Shown piece after piece: positions 62,901 to 64,000 of a stretch of 64,000 nt of DNA. The first letter of the stretch is position 1; the number at the start of each line of letters is the position of its first letter. This DNA comes from Ascarosepion bandense (Eukaryota; Mollusca; Cephalopoda; Sepiida; Sepiidae). The DNA is taken from assembly GCA_037127315.1 (NCBI GenBank), contig JBBBDQ010001185.1, forward strand, positions 1,082,001-1,146,000, given 5' to 3'. A program made the translations under genes and the position numbers. Under the pieces are notes generated by a model, which was given only the letters and a program-made list of their open reading frames with translations, did no database searches and was not told the DNA's origin.

Positions 62901-63552
62901 TTTCATTTGTTTGAATGAGATGGATGATTATAATTTTTCAAGCCAACCTATATAAGAATTTATAATTACTCAAGCCAAGCTATATATAAAGAACTAAGAT
63001 GAAATCTTCATGCTTCAGTAAAAGACTGTATAGTTTAAGAAACACCACTAGTATCAGAAAACTCTTCACTGCAGATTGTACTTCATTACACTAAAAGCAG
63101 TTTACTATGGCTTATATGAATTGTTGCTGTTGTTTTTGATGACCAAGTAGTACAAAGTAATTTTTCCTATGATTTTATTCAAGATTATTTTAACAAAATG
63201 TTATTTAATCATCATTGTGACTAAATTATTAAATGAATGAACATACAGATTTTCATAGCTGTTCATAAAAACTAAAAAGTAGGGTGAAAAACATTTAGTA
63301 TCAGAAATAAGTTTGTTGTTTAGGAAAAAATTGCATTAATTTGTTGATATTATTTTTTTTGGCTACTATCAATGTGAGAGTGCAATTCATGTTTTTTTTT
63401 TTTTTTTGTGGGGAATTAGTGCTGAGTCTCCTGTCCTCTGGCTTCGTGTTGATCCAGAAATGACACTACTTCGTAAAGTGACTTGGGAACAACCTGACTA
63501 CATGTGGCAATATCAGCTCAAATATGAGAGAGATGTAGTGGCACAGTGTGAG
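10544..63552 (+). CDS. TAF2: TAF2, TFIID subunit 2 (18 coding exons; 3' end beyond window)
   Basis: TAF2 is a core subunit of TFIID, the general factor that nucleates RNA polymerase II pre-initiation complexes; with TAF1 it contacts the Initiator element. Exons at 10544-10598, 11352-11404, 13863-13935, 18361-18451, 19152-19270, 19708-19846, 20240-20434, 23800-23902, 26108-26226, 35945-36058, 51772-51871, 54776-54976, 55676-55768, 56098-56159, 60873-60987, 61291-61400, 62589-62654 and 63420-63552 join to 1941 nt, exactly 647 codons without a stop, and align with vertebrate TAF2 from its N-terminal region through the conserved VDMDLSAM and [14 protein letters not shown] segments. The protein has the M1 aminopeptidase fold, but the HExxH site is S338-A-V-A-Q342, the third zinc ligand Glu is K361, and the GAMEN exopeptidase segment reads ATMTI, so it cannot be a peptidase. 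Start chosen: ATG at 10544; the upstream ATG at 10520 meets a stop after six codons. Introns 3 and 14 look U12-type. The C-terminal HEAT-like part is outside the window. Confidence 0.95.
11352..11404 (+). CDS. TAF2: TAF2 exon 2 (residues 19-36)
   Basis: Acceptor TTTTTAG; reads [18 protein letters not shown], aligning with the THQVVCINNINF segment of vertebrate TAF2. Donor GTAAGT; ends in phase 0. Confidence 0.9.
11405..13862 (+). other. TAF2 intron 2
   Basis: A GT-AG intron of 2.46 kb. Apart from the SINE copy at 11627-11915 it holds AT-rich sequence in which I see no gene. Confidence 0.8.
11627..11915 (-). mobile_element. tRNA-derived SINE, third family (copy 1)
   Basis: The minus strand starts 'gtgcgttgtggtacagtgga' (A-box-like), followed by 'gagctgagttcaaattccag' (B-box-like GAGTTCAAATTCC), then a conserved body ending in 'ctgactga' repeats. 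A second copy in the same orientation is at 51400-51656. This copy has an extra segment near 11671-11690, 'catgtctcgaaagagacatg', which forms a perfect 8-bp hairpin with a GAAA loop; the other copy lacks it. Confidence 0.8.
13863..13935 (+). CDS. TAF2: TAF2 exon 3 (residues 37-60, phase 1 end)
   Basis: Acceptor TTTTTCAG; reads [20 protein letters not shown] then SKQC, aligning with GFVELTIFP and LNSKQC in vertebrates. The exon ends CAATGCA, directly followed by ATATCCTTT, the U12-type donor of intron 3. Confidence 0.9.
13936..13944 (+). other. U12-type AT-AC 5' splice site of TAF2 intron 3
   Basis: ATATCCTTT matches the AT-type U12 donor consensus at all nine positions. The alternative U2 donor AAT|GTTTTT at 13956 keeps the frame (with AG at 18361-18362) but is weak and would add six residues not found in the vertebrate protein. 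Confidence 0.85.
14100..15000 (+). repeat. Dispersed AT-rich repeat, copy A
   Basis: Patches of about 900 bp match 52200-53290 in the same order and orientation. Examples are 'aaaataaaatatacatctgtgacacatta' against 'aagaataaaatatacctcgctggcacatt', and 'atagatgatttacattcccc' against 'atagatgatttatatttccc'. No reading frame is conserved, which suggests a non-coding or non-autonomous element. Confidence 0.5.
15371..15414 (+). mobile_element. SINE/LINE 3' tail fragment
   Basis: 'gccttgcttggggtgatatg' followed by ATTAT and an A run: only the last ~40 bp of the SINE family at 138-447 and 26797-26985. Confidence 0.65.
16236..16915. mobile_element. Dispersed repeat with 'tagcctggcgttgctcggg' end
   Basis: Starts near 'actagcagtatagcctggcg' and ends near 'aaaatcggttcagccgtttc' plus 'ggtaacggatacacacacaaa'. 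Both ends resemble sequences often seen at the termini of dispersed invertebrate repeats of LINE or non-autonomous type. It has no intact coding frame. The exact class is uncertain. Confidence 0.45.
17030..18182 (+). pseudogene. CR1/Jockey-like LINE reverse transcriptase remnant with 3' tail
   Basis: Broken plus-strand frames carry reverse transcriptase motifs: [20 protein letters not shown] (GVPQGSVLGP-type), then a damaged YADDT region, then [17 protein letters not shown]. The body ends near 18050-18140, and 'gtcttgcttagggtgaaata' plus an A run follows at 18153-18182. That tail resembles the tail of the SINE family at 138-447. Dead copy inside U12 intron 3. Confidence 0.65.
18259..18283. 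repeat. (ATC)n microsatellite
   Basis: Seven to eight ATC/TCA triplets, followed by ATAATAAT. Confidence 0.85.
18343..18360 (+). other. U12-type branch site and AC 3' splice site of TAF2 intron 3
   Basis: TTCCTTAAT at 18343-18351 matches the U12 branch consensus TTCCTTAAY. The branch A is about ten nucleotides from the terminal AC at 18359-18360, within the usual U12 spacing. There is no long pyrimidine tract. Confidence 0.85.
18361..18451 (+). CDS. TAF2: TAF2 exon 4 (residues 61-90, phase 2 end)
   Basis: With the AC acceptor the exon begins AG. Joined to the A of exon 3 this makes AAG (Lys), giving [12 protein letters not shown] against KQC-R-IYRVRIND in vertebrates. It continues [16 protein letters not shown]. 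Donor CA|GTGAGT. Confidence 0.88.
19152..19270 (+). CDS. TAF2: TAF2 exon 5 (residues 91-130)
   Basis: Acceptor TTCCAG; reads [20 protein letters not shown] and continues [17 protein letters not shown]. Matches RNLNYF and the DPDAGNGEL segment of vertebrate TAF2. Donor G|GTAAG. Confidence 0.93.
19708..19846 (+). CDS. TAF2: TAF2 exon 6 (residues 131-176)
   Basis: Acceptor after a T run. Reads [20 protein letters not shown] then HFVVPDVE and ends YGAENSS. HFVVP and the NS(S/T)R end are conserved in TAF2. Donor AG|GTAAAT. Confidence 0.95.
19985..20030 (+). mobile_element. SINE tail fragment (second family) in intron 6
   Basis: 'aagatgaggacaattgtttg' followed by 'aataatgtaaat' is the 3' tail of the SINE at 34200-34500. 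Only about 45 bp remain. Confidence 0.5.
20240..20434 (+). CDS. TAF2: TAF2 exon 7 (residues 177-241)
   Basis: Acceptor TTTACAG; reads [20 protein letters not shown], the most conserved part of the N-terminal domain ([21 protein letters not shown] in vertebrates), and ends [13 protein letters not shown]. Donor GG|GTAAGT. Confidence 0.97.
20885..21522. repeat. Segment bounded by a perfect 27-bp inverted repeat
   Basis: 20885-20911 and 21496-21522 are exact reverse complements ('ctctcagaatgtgtagagag' plus ATAAGTT). The 584 bp between them hold no recognised gene. It could be a small non-autonomous DNA element or two insertions of one repeat in opposite orientation. Confidence 0.6.
21730..22330 (+). 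pseudogene. Possible LINE ORF1 (gag-like) relic
   Basis: A broken frame reads [11 protein letters not shown] near 21838-21870, resembling the (V/I)PNPxRCFKCQ zinc-knuckle start of Jockey-type ORF1 proteins, then Lys-rich sequence with a possible Cys cluster. It is heavily mutated and could also be chance. Confidence 0.3.
22250..22275. repeat. C run followed by (CA)n
   Basis: About 13 C bases, then CACACACATACACACAC. Confidence 0.85.
22570..23610 (+). pseudogene. Mariner transposase relic
   Basis: Successive plus-strand frames align with a whole mariner transposase. The N-terminal helix-turn-helix region has [20 protein letters not shown] and [20 protein letters not shown]. The first catalytic Asp is present in [11 protein letters not shown]. 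The second motif reads IIHHNNT where HHDNA is expected, so Asp is lost. The third region reads [12 protein letters not shown]. At least two frameshifts and a stop break it. Clear terminal repeats were not found. Confidence 0.8.
23800..23902 (+). CDS. TAF2: TAF2 exon 8 (residues 242-276)
   Basis: Acceptor CCTTTTAG; reads [20 protein letters not shown] and ends TTAFIHE, nearly identical to vertebrate [19 protein letters not shown]. Donor GAG|GTATGT, phase 0. Confidence 0.97.
24119..24655 (-). mobile_element. Non-autonomous Tc1-derived element (copy 2)
   Basis: About 537 bp with inverted ends 'acacccttgtgcaaattaac' and 'ttaattttgcacaagtgtgt'. The interior matches 1652-2210 along its length, including the relic of the transposase N-terminus and the 'tctgatgcaatcacagatga' segment. 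It lies in TAF2 intron 8. Confidence 0.75.
24656..26107. other. Rest of TAF2 intron 8
   Basis: AT-rich, with a T run of about 28 bases at 25698-25725 followed by (TG)8 at 25741-25756. 24830-25260 is slightly less AT-rich and may be old repeat debris, but I recognise no family. Confidence 0.5.
26108..26226 (+). CDS. TAF2: TAF2 exon 9 (residues 277-315)
   Basis: Acceptor ATTTCAG; reads [20 protein letters not shown] then [19 protein letters not shown]. The ATMTI positions correspond to the GAMEN exopeptidase motif of active M1 enzymes and are not conserved, as is usual in TAF2. Donor AG|GTAAGC. Confidence 0.95.
26797..26985 (-). mobile_element. SINE copy (first family)
   Basis: One-unit copy of the repeat at 138-447, in the same orientation. 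The plus strand begins with a T run and 'aatcatatcaccccgagcaa' and ends near 'gtgtgaaccgagcgatagtt'. It inserted beside the mariner relic that follows. Confidence 0.7.
26990..28150 (-). pseudogene. Mariner-type transposase relic, minus strand
   Basis: Minus-strand fragments match mariner transposase: [12 protein letters not shown] then [20 protein letters not shown] (SGRPSTSRTxENVERV-type linker) at 27317-27499, FLITRDEL near 27140, [11 protein letters not shown] near 27925-27965 (second-Asp motif), and a [14 protein letters not shown] segment near 27855. The pieces are shuffled or mutated, so no intact protein exists. Confidence 0.6.
28151..28702. other. Unassigned part of TAF2 intron 9
   Basis: AT-rich, with a short GA repeat near 28508-28520. 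The last 40 bp ('aacttcttcatctgggcaaa') resemble part of the mariner relic at 27959-27985. Confidence 0.4.
28703..28736. repeat. 34-nt near-perfect palindrome
   Basis: Arms of 16 bp around a 2-base centre: 'aggttaactaaattta' and its reverse complement. It lies at the left edge of the LINE fragment. Confidence 0.8.
28737..29345 (+). pseudogene. CR1/Jockey-like LINE, C-terminal fragment
   Basis: Broken plus-strand frames read like the region after the reverse transcriptase: [19 protein letters not shown], then [20 protein letters not shown] and [20 protein letters not shown]. Such '[10 protein letters not shown]...SLP..CFPSSYNLQxFKxxVN' tails are typical of this LINE type. Stops interrupt every frame. 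Confidence 0.65.
29350..30089. other. Unidentified tract in TAF2 intron 9
   Basis: No coding homology was recognised. The segment around 29740-29870 is less AT-rich and contains 'acctatttttataggggctg', which could be a promoter of an old LTR, but no paired repeat is visible in the window. Confidence 0.3.
30090..30172 (+). mobile_element. SINE 3' end fragment (first family)
   Basis: 'cctatgtaatcccctgctca', then 'gtcttgcttggggtgacacg' and an A run of about 18. Same 3' end as 138-447, in the opposite orientation. Confidence 0.65.
30400..30431. repeat. (TA)n microsatellite
   Basis: About 16 TA units. Confidence 0.9.
30522..31341 (+). mobile_element. Tc1/mariner-superfamily element with terminal inverted repeats (copy 1)
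   Basis: An 820-bp element flanked by TA. The left end 'cagggtgtgaggggtaaatt' pairs with the right end, whose reverse complement is 'agggagcgatggataaattg'. The interior is an internally deleted transposase relic ending in [11 protein letters not shown] and [18 protein letters not shown], a C-terminus typical of this superfamily. A second copy is at 36869-37580. Confidence 0.7.
31600..34170 (+). pseudogene. RTE-like non-LTR retrotransposon relic (endonuclease plus reverse transcriptase)
   Basis: Plus-strand frames cover an endonuclease domain ([20 protein letters not shown], then [13 protein letters not shown]; later [13 protein letters not shown]) and a reverse transcriptase ([16 protein letters not shown], then [18 protein letters not shown]). 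The catalytic segment reads [11 protein letters not shown], where an acidic doublet is expected, so the active site is damaged. Sequence between about 33300 and 33320 is deleted, joining the fingers region to the palm. The C-terminal region has [18 protein letters not shown] and [20 protein letters not shown]. Stops near 31850, 32220, 32847 and 33649 show it is dead. Confidence 0.75.
34200..34500 (-). mobile_element. tRNA-like SINE, second family, near full length
   Basis: Minus strand: head 'gcatggctcagtggataaaa', then 'agttgtgagttcaatacctg' (B-box-like), a body, and a tail with 'ggcaacaaagatgaggacaa' ending near 'gtaaatagcg'. This is the best copy of the family in the window and defines the others. 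Confidence 0.75.
34560..35720 (+). pseudogene. Penelope-like element relic (reverse transcriptase plus GIY-YIG)
   Basis: Plus-strand fragments: [12 protein letters not shown] near 34820-34860 (YxDDT reverse transcriptase core), then [20 protein letters not shown], and, near 35395-35430, [18 protein letters not shown], corresponding to the 'IPCSCGKxYIGET' segment of a GIY-YIG endonuclease with YIG degraded to YEG. A following region reads like [20 protein letters not shown]. This order is that of Penelope-like elements. Frames are broken. Confidence 0.65.
35826..35880 (+). mobile_element. SINE fragment just upstream of TAF2 exon 10
   Basis: 'gtgttagttggatccaggga' and 'agagttgtgagttcaatatg' are the internal head of the second SINE family. 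It ends about 65 bp before exon 10 and is followed by a T run of about 25 that forms the acceptor pyrimidine tract. Confidence 0.6.
35945..36058 (+). CDS. TAF2: TAF2 exon 10 (residues 316-353)
   Basis: Acceptor AATTGCAG after a long T run; reads [20 protein letters not shown] and continues [22 protein letters not shown] occupies the HExxH zinc site of M1 peptidases, while the QxFFGN that follows keeps the family pattern (HQWFGN). Donor TG|GTAAGA. Confidence 0.96.
36190..36660. other. Unidentified repeat-like tract with a 20-bp tandem array
   Basis: Less AT-rich than its surroundings. It holds the tandem array at 36371-36450 and 'gtcttttatagattggacta' near 36480, which could be an LTR-type promoter. 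No second copy is visible in the window. Confidence 0.35.
36371..36450. repeat. 20-bp tandem repeat, four units
   Basis: Units begin at 36371, 36391, 36411 and 36431 and end 'catctagtga', 'gtctagtga', 'gtctagtga' and 'catctaatga'. A partial fifth unit precedes them. Confidence 0.9.
36869..37580 (+). mobile_element. Tc1/mariner-superfamily element (copy 2, decayed)
   Basis: Starts 'acagggtacaataagtaaat' and follows 30522-31341 in order, including 'tttcagagtgtttgggtgtc' and the transposase C-terminal relic near 37490-37560. The right inverted repeat is not recognisable. Confidence 0.6.
37755..38322 (-). repeat. LTR of the Ty3-type element
   Basis: Bounded by TG at 37755 and by the repeated end near 38322. 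On the minus strand a TATA-like 'gatataaaaaaggc' lies at 38098-38111, and the purine-rich 'aggatctaggggag' just outside the LTR edge fits a polypurine tract. Both support the minus orientation of the parent element. Confidence 0.6.
38400..39515 (-). pseudogene. Ty3-type integrase relic
   Basis: Minus-strand frames: HSCHTC near 39490-39505 (the CC half of the HHCC zinc finger), then [20 protein letters not shown] (first catalytic Asp in YIDF), then [18 protein letters not shown] (second Asp in SDRGxxF), and C-terminal [15 protein letters not shown] and [14 protein letters not shown]. Frame changes near 39400 and 39160 break it. The frame meets unrelated plus-strand coding at about 39515. Confidence 0.75.
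39515..40500 (+). pseudogene. Gag-like relic, inverted relative to integrase
   Basis: Plus-strand frames read [20 protein letters not shown] and [16 protein letters not shown], then in the longest open stretch (39881-40500) [20 protein letters not shown], a capsid-type segment, and a Cys/His cluster [13 protein letters not shown] near 40430-40475, which resembles a nucleocapsid or CCCH zinc motif. It is a transposon-derived protein, not a host gene. One frameshift lies near 39880. Confidence 0.6.
40619..45640 (-). pseudogene. Second Ty3-type pol and gag relic
   Basis: Reading leftward on the minus strand: gag- or protease-like debris (45400-44150); reverse transcriptase start ([20 protein letters not shown], 44100-43990, then [17 protein letters not shown] and [16 protein letters not shown] at about 43780); palm segment [16 protein letters not shown] near 42490-42540 with FIDE in place of the catalytic YxDD; RNase H ([36 protein letters not shown]; 42130-41940); thumb/linker ([15 protein letters not shown], 41860-41780); integrase C-terminal part ([34 protein letters not shown]; 41010-40850). 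Many stops. About 1 kb (roughly 42750-43750) of unrecognised sequence splits the reverse transcriptase. Confidence 0.7.
42750..43750. other. Unrecognised insert inside the Ty3-type pol relic
   Basis: It separates the two halves of the reverse transcriptase. It contains direct-repeat-like phrases ('gtgtgaaacattctcagaat' and 'gaggggcatgtttcagccca' settings) but no recognised coding. It may be a nested insertion. Confidence 0.35.
45820..45853. repeat. (TA)n microsatellite
   Basis: GTATG repeats pass into about 15 TA units. Confidence 0.9.
45854..46804. other. Unassigned AT-rich part of TAF2 intron 10
   Basis: Several loosely repeated phrases ('attaaattatatcatataat', 'aatttaattatataataact') about 180 bp apart suggest a degraded tandem repeat between 45860 and 46290. 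No gene seen. Confidence 0.4.
46805..47204. mobile_element. 400-bp MITE with long terminal inverted repeats
   Basis: The left end 'cagtaccagtcataattatt' pairs with the right end (reverse complement 'cactaccggctataattatt'). Homology between the arms continues inward for about 115-130 bp through 'ttattgccaagtg' and 'aatagaatggttctttcgtt'. The ends and the TA-rich flanks fit the Tc1/mariner type. It has no coding capacity. Confidence 0.85.
47215..47570. repeat. Direct repeat pair around a TA/CA microsatellite
   Basis: The segment starting 'ggttggtatagatggaataa' (47217) recurs as 'ggtaggtatagttggaataa' (47427) and stays similar for about 135 bp, with (TA)n(CA)n at 47380-47420 between them. Confidence 0.75.
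47520..48305. repeat. Fold-back repeat 1 (arms about 185 bp)
   Basis: 47520-47705 and 48123-48305 are inverted copies; both contain 'caaacccctcaatcagg'/'ccttgattgaggggtttgg' and 'actacaaaagtagctatttt'/'aaaatagctacttttgtagt'. The 415-bp centre has (TA)n at 47769-47804. Confidence 0.85.
48305..48338. repeat. (TA)n microsatellite
   Basis: About 16 TA units between the two fold-back repeats. Confidence 0.9.
48432..49418. repeat. Fold-back repeat 2 (arms about 330-350 bp)
   Basis: 48432-48782 and 49087-49418 are imperfect inverted copies: 'ttatgttagaacatctgcaa' pairs with 'tttgcacatgttctaacgta', 'tggtaataaacattttattt' with 'aaataaaatgtttattacca', and purine-rich 'agtgaagaggaaaac' with 'ttttcctcttcacttt'. 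The arms contain a strongly purine/pyrimidine-biased block. The centre is about 305 bp. Confidence 0.85.
49680..50660 (+). pseudogene. Possible Penelope/GIY-YIG-type retroelement debris
   Basis: Weak plus-strand similarity around 50140-50290: [14 protein letters not shown] followed by a segment reading [20 protein letters not shown], which resembles the 'YIGxTTTxLxRRLxxHL' region of GIY-YIG-bearing retroelements. Stops and AT-rich gaps are frequent. Confidence 0.35.
50694..50736. repeat. (TA)n microsatellite
   Basis: About 21 TA units. Confidence 0.9.
50737..50815 (+). pseudogene. GIY-YIG endonuclease fragment of a Penelope-like element
   Basis: One frame reads [18 protein letters not shown], containing the canonical YIGET segment. 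It directly follows the (TA)n tract, is only about 25 codons long, and ends at a stop. Confidence 0.5.
51400..51656 (-). mobile_element. tRNA-derived SINE, third family (copy 2)
   Basis: Matches 11627-11915 end to end in the same orientation, including 'cagaagattatcctgcagta' and the tRNA-like region 'actggaatttgaactcagct'. It lies 115 bp upstream of TAF2 exon 11, with a short (TA)n between. Confidence 0.8.
51772..51871 (+). CDS. TAF2: TAF2 exon 11 (residues 354-387)
   Basis: Acceptor TTTCCCAG. Completes Trp354, then [20 protein letters not shown] and [13 protein letters not shown]. Lys361 stands where active M1 enzymes have the third zinc-ligand Glu (NEGFA); GIAGY is kept, as in vertebrate TAF2 (KGISGY). 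Donor AGA|GTAAGT, phase 0. Confidence 0.96.
52200..53765 (+). repeat. Dispersed AT-rich repeat, copy B (longest)
   Basis: The first ~1.1 kb matches 14100-15000 in patches, and the last ~170 bp match 7655-7845, so this copy links the two shorter ones. It includes 'ttacgtgaagcggggggtaa' near 53320-53340 and the inverted phrase 'taattgtgacc|gtgggtcacaatta' at about 52654-52679. No open frame. Confidence 0.55.
53766..54775. other. Rest of TAF2 intron 11
   Basis: AT-rich with no recognised feature. Confidence 0.5.
54776..54976 (+). CDS. TAF2: TAF2 exon 12 (residues 388-454)
   Basis: Acceptor TTTGCAG; reads [20 protein letters not shown], then [20 protein letters not shown] and [20 protein letters not shown]. 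It is slightly shorter than vertebrate TAF2 in the loop after VLxDP. CKAHLV is conserved. Donor CAG|GTAAAT. Confidence 0.96.
55676..55768 (+). CDS. TAF2: TAF2 exon 13 (residues 455-485)
   Basis: Acceptor TTTCTAG; reads [20 protein letters not shown] then [11 protein letters not shown], nearly colinear with VFNKLLSLASTASSQKF in vertebrates. Donor TCT|GTAAGT. Confidence 0.97.
56098..56159 (+). CDS. TAF2: TAF2 exon 14 (residues 486-505, phase 2 end)
   Basis: Acceptor TTTTGCAG; reads [20 protein letters not shown] then GT of a split Val. It is followed at once by GTATCCTTT, a U12-type donor. Confidence 0.95.
56160..56168 (+). other. U12-type 5' splice site of TAF2 intron 14
   Basis: GTATCCTTT matches the GT-type U12 donor at all nine positions. 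It is the only nearby GT that gives the phase 2 required by exon 15. Confidence 0.85.
56183..56230. repeat. (TA)n microsatellite
   Basis: About 22 TA units, 25 bp inside intron 14. Confidence 0.9.
56240..56770. other. Unidentified GC-richer tract in intron 14
   Basis: 56440-56710 is much less AT-rich than the rest of the window ('ccccccctcaccacgccgac' area) and carries 'gaacggctataaaaa' near 56731, a possible promoter element. Short overlapping open frames occur on both strands without homology. It could be an LTR or a young unknown insertion. Confidence 0.35.
56942..56990. repeat. (TA)n microsatellite
   Basis: About 24 TA units preceded by an A run. Confidence 0.9.
57180..59050 (-). pseudogene. 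RLE-type LINE relic: reverse transcriptase, zinc knuckle, PD-(D/E)XK-like endonuclease
   Basis: Leftward on the minus strand: reverse transcriptase ([40 protein letters not shown] with damaged DTIT at the catalytic box, 58990-58800); [11 protein letters not shown] and [20 protein letters not shown] (58735-58480); a zinc knuckle [17 protein letters not shown] near 57800-57855; then a C-terminal domain (57793-57180) with [18 protein letters not shown] and [10 protein letters not shown]. That last set looks like the RPD...ELTVPWEE...K.KY core of restriction-like endonucleases in R2/NeSL-type LINEs, with Asp changed to Asn. Frames are broken in the reverse transcriptase but the C-terminal 204 codons are open. 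Confidence 0.7.
59090..59960 (-). pseudogene. Tc1-like transposase relic
   Basis: Minus strand: [14 protein letters not shown] and [19 protein letters not shown] (first-Asp motif SDEnRxCF) at about 59350-59450, then [11 protein letters not shown] (59290-59260). The order and sequence resemble the remnant at 500-1420. Stops and shifts break it. Confidence 0.6.
60854..60872 (+). other. U12-type branch site and AG of TAF2 intron 14
   Basis: ATCCTTAAT at 60854-60862 differs from TTCCTTAAY only at the first base. The branch A is about eleven bases from the AG at 60871-60872, and no pyrimidine tract lies before the AG (TTTAAAACTAG), as expected for a U12 and not a U2 acceptor. Confidence 0.82.
60873..60987 (+). 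CDS. TAF2: TAF2 exon 15 (residues 506-544)
   Basis: Completes Val506, then [20 protein letters not shown] and [17 protein letters not shown]. This matches QWV-DQSGVVKFYGSFAFNRKRNV in vertebrates, which fixes the phase across intron 14. Donor GTG|GTAAGA. Confidence 0.95.
61291..61400 (+). CDS. TAF2: TAF2 exon 16 (residues 545-580)
   Basis: Acceptor TTTTCAG; reads [20 protein letters not shown] then [20 protein letters not shown] and CHSKSRR are conserved. The donor AG|GTCGGT is unusually weak for this gene, where other donors are mostly GTAAGT-like. Confidence 0.94.
61590..61790 (+). mobile_element. SINE fragment, second family
   Basis: 'tgaatatgacaacaaagatg' and 'aggacaataattgtaaatga' at 61716-61780 match the SINE tail at 34200-34500. 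The upstream 'cctggtggataaaataaaga' and 'gtttgaaattctaatcaac' belong to its body. An (ATT)n run lies at 61498-61515. Confidence 0.6.
61800..62588. other. Rest of TAF2 intron 16
   Basis: AT-rich, no recognised feature. Confidence 0.5.
62589..62654 (+). CDS. TAF2: TAF2 exon 17 (residues 581-602)
   Basis: Acceptor TTTGTCAG. Completes Arg581, then [20 protein letters not shown] and M. Almost identical to vertebrate [22 protein letters not shown]; the basic run may act in nuclear import. Donor GA|GTAAGT. Confidence 0.96.
62655..63419 (+). other. TAF2 intron 17
   Basis: GT-AG, 765 bp, AT-rich, ending in a T run then GTGGGGAATTAG. No feature seen. Confidence 0.7.
63420..63552 (+). CDS. TAF2: TAF2 exon 18 (residues 603-647), last in window
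   Basis: Completes Asp603, then [20 protein letters not shown] and [16 protein letters not shown], matching vertebrate DADSPLLWIRIDPDMSVLRKV and the YERDVVAQ end. Donor GAG|GTAAGA. The next expected exon (starting near SILALEKF in vertebrates) is not in 63553-64000. Confidence 0.96.
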
Positions 63553-64000
63553 GTAAGAATCTGGGACCATATTTTGATATGAATTTATATAATCATATAT
63601 TTTATAAATGTGAAAGCAAAAGTTAATGTACTTTTGATTCATTTCATTATATTCTAAAGGAATGAGAATAATTGAGCAAATACATTCACAGCAAAAGTAT
63701 TTTTCTGTTTACATTCATATCTAATAAATAAAAAAAATGATATATTTTCTCTAATAAAAGATTTTTTATCTGTATTCATATCCAGGAGAAATCAAGAAAA
63801 AACGTTTTACATTTAATATCTTTAAGAAAACTATTTCAACAGGAAGAATTGCTTGAGCTATATCTGAATGCTGAGCAAAACCTTTGCTAAAATAGTGTAA
63901 TACAAATTAATCTTGCTTATATGTAAATAATTATTTAATTGTATCTTAACTGGATTTTCACAAACCTCTAATAGTTTGCTGTTTTTTTAATTAATCAATA
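63553..64000 (+). other. TAF2 intron 18, start only
   Basis: AT-rich sequence to the window edge with no recognisable exon. Confidence 0.7.

Overview
The window is eukaryotic, very AT-rich and mostly non-coding. It suggests a mollusc, probably an octopus-like cephalopod. This rests on long introns full of tRNA-like SINEs, CR1/Jockey-like, RTE-like and RLE-type LINEs, Penelope-like, Ty3-type and Tc1/mariner remnants, with many (TA)n and poly(A) runs. The taxon is inferred from recognition, not from a search.

Two host genes are supported, arranged head to head. On the minus strand, 9808-9867 is the first coding exon of an ARFGAP1 orthologue (20 codons from ATG, then a canonical donor). Its other exons are not visible before the window edge, so 1-9807 is read as its first intron. 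About 0.68 kb away on the plus strand, TAF2 (TFIID subunit 2) starts at 10544. Eighteen coding exons join in one continuous frame of 647 codons, up to 63552; the rest of the gene lies beyond the window. The protein has the M1-aminopeptidase fold of TAF2 with every catalytic and zinc-binding position replaced.

The most notable host signal is splicing. Intron 3 carries a perfect U12-type AT-AC signature (ATATCCTTT, branch motif TTCCTTAAT, terminal AC). Intron 14 carries a U12-type GT-AG signature (GTATCCTTT, ATCCTTAAT). In both, the U12 boundaries restore the frame and the protein alignment. The gene therefore appears to need the minor spliceosome at two places in its 5' half.

Layout: 1-4500, Tc1, SINE and LINE debris; 4500-9800, AT-rich sequence with poly(A) runs; 9.8-10.5 kb, divergent promoter region; 10.5-26.2 kb, TAF2 exons 1-9 with repeats between; 26.2-35.9 kb (intron 9), mariner, CR1-like LINE, Tc1/mariner, RTE-like LINE and Penelope-like pieces; 36.1-51.8 kb (intron 10), a rearranged Ty3-type element with LTR-type ends and a 4-bp target duplication, a second degenerate Ty3-type pol, a MITE and two large fold-back repeats; 51.8-56.2 kb, exons 11-14; 56.2-60.9 kb (U12 intron 14), an RLE-type LINE and a Tc1 remnant; 60.9-63.6 kb, exons 15-18. 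All transposon reading frames are broken. I found no CRISPR array, operon, tRNA or rRNA gene, and no convincing new gene system. The findings worth pursuing are the paired minor-class introns, the divergent gene pair, the SINE/LINE shared tail and several rearranged or fold-back elements.
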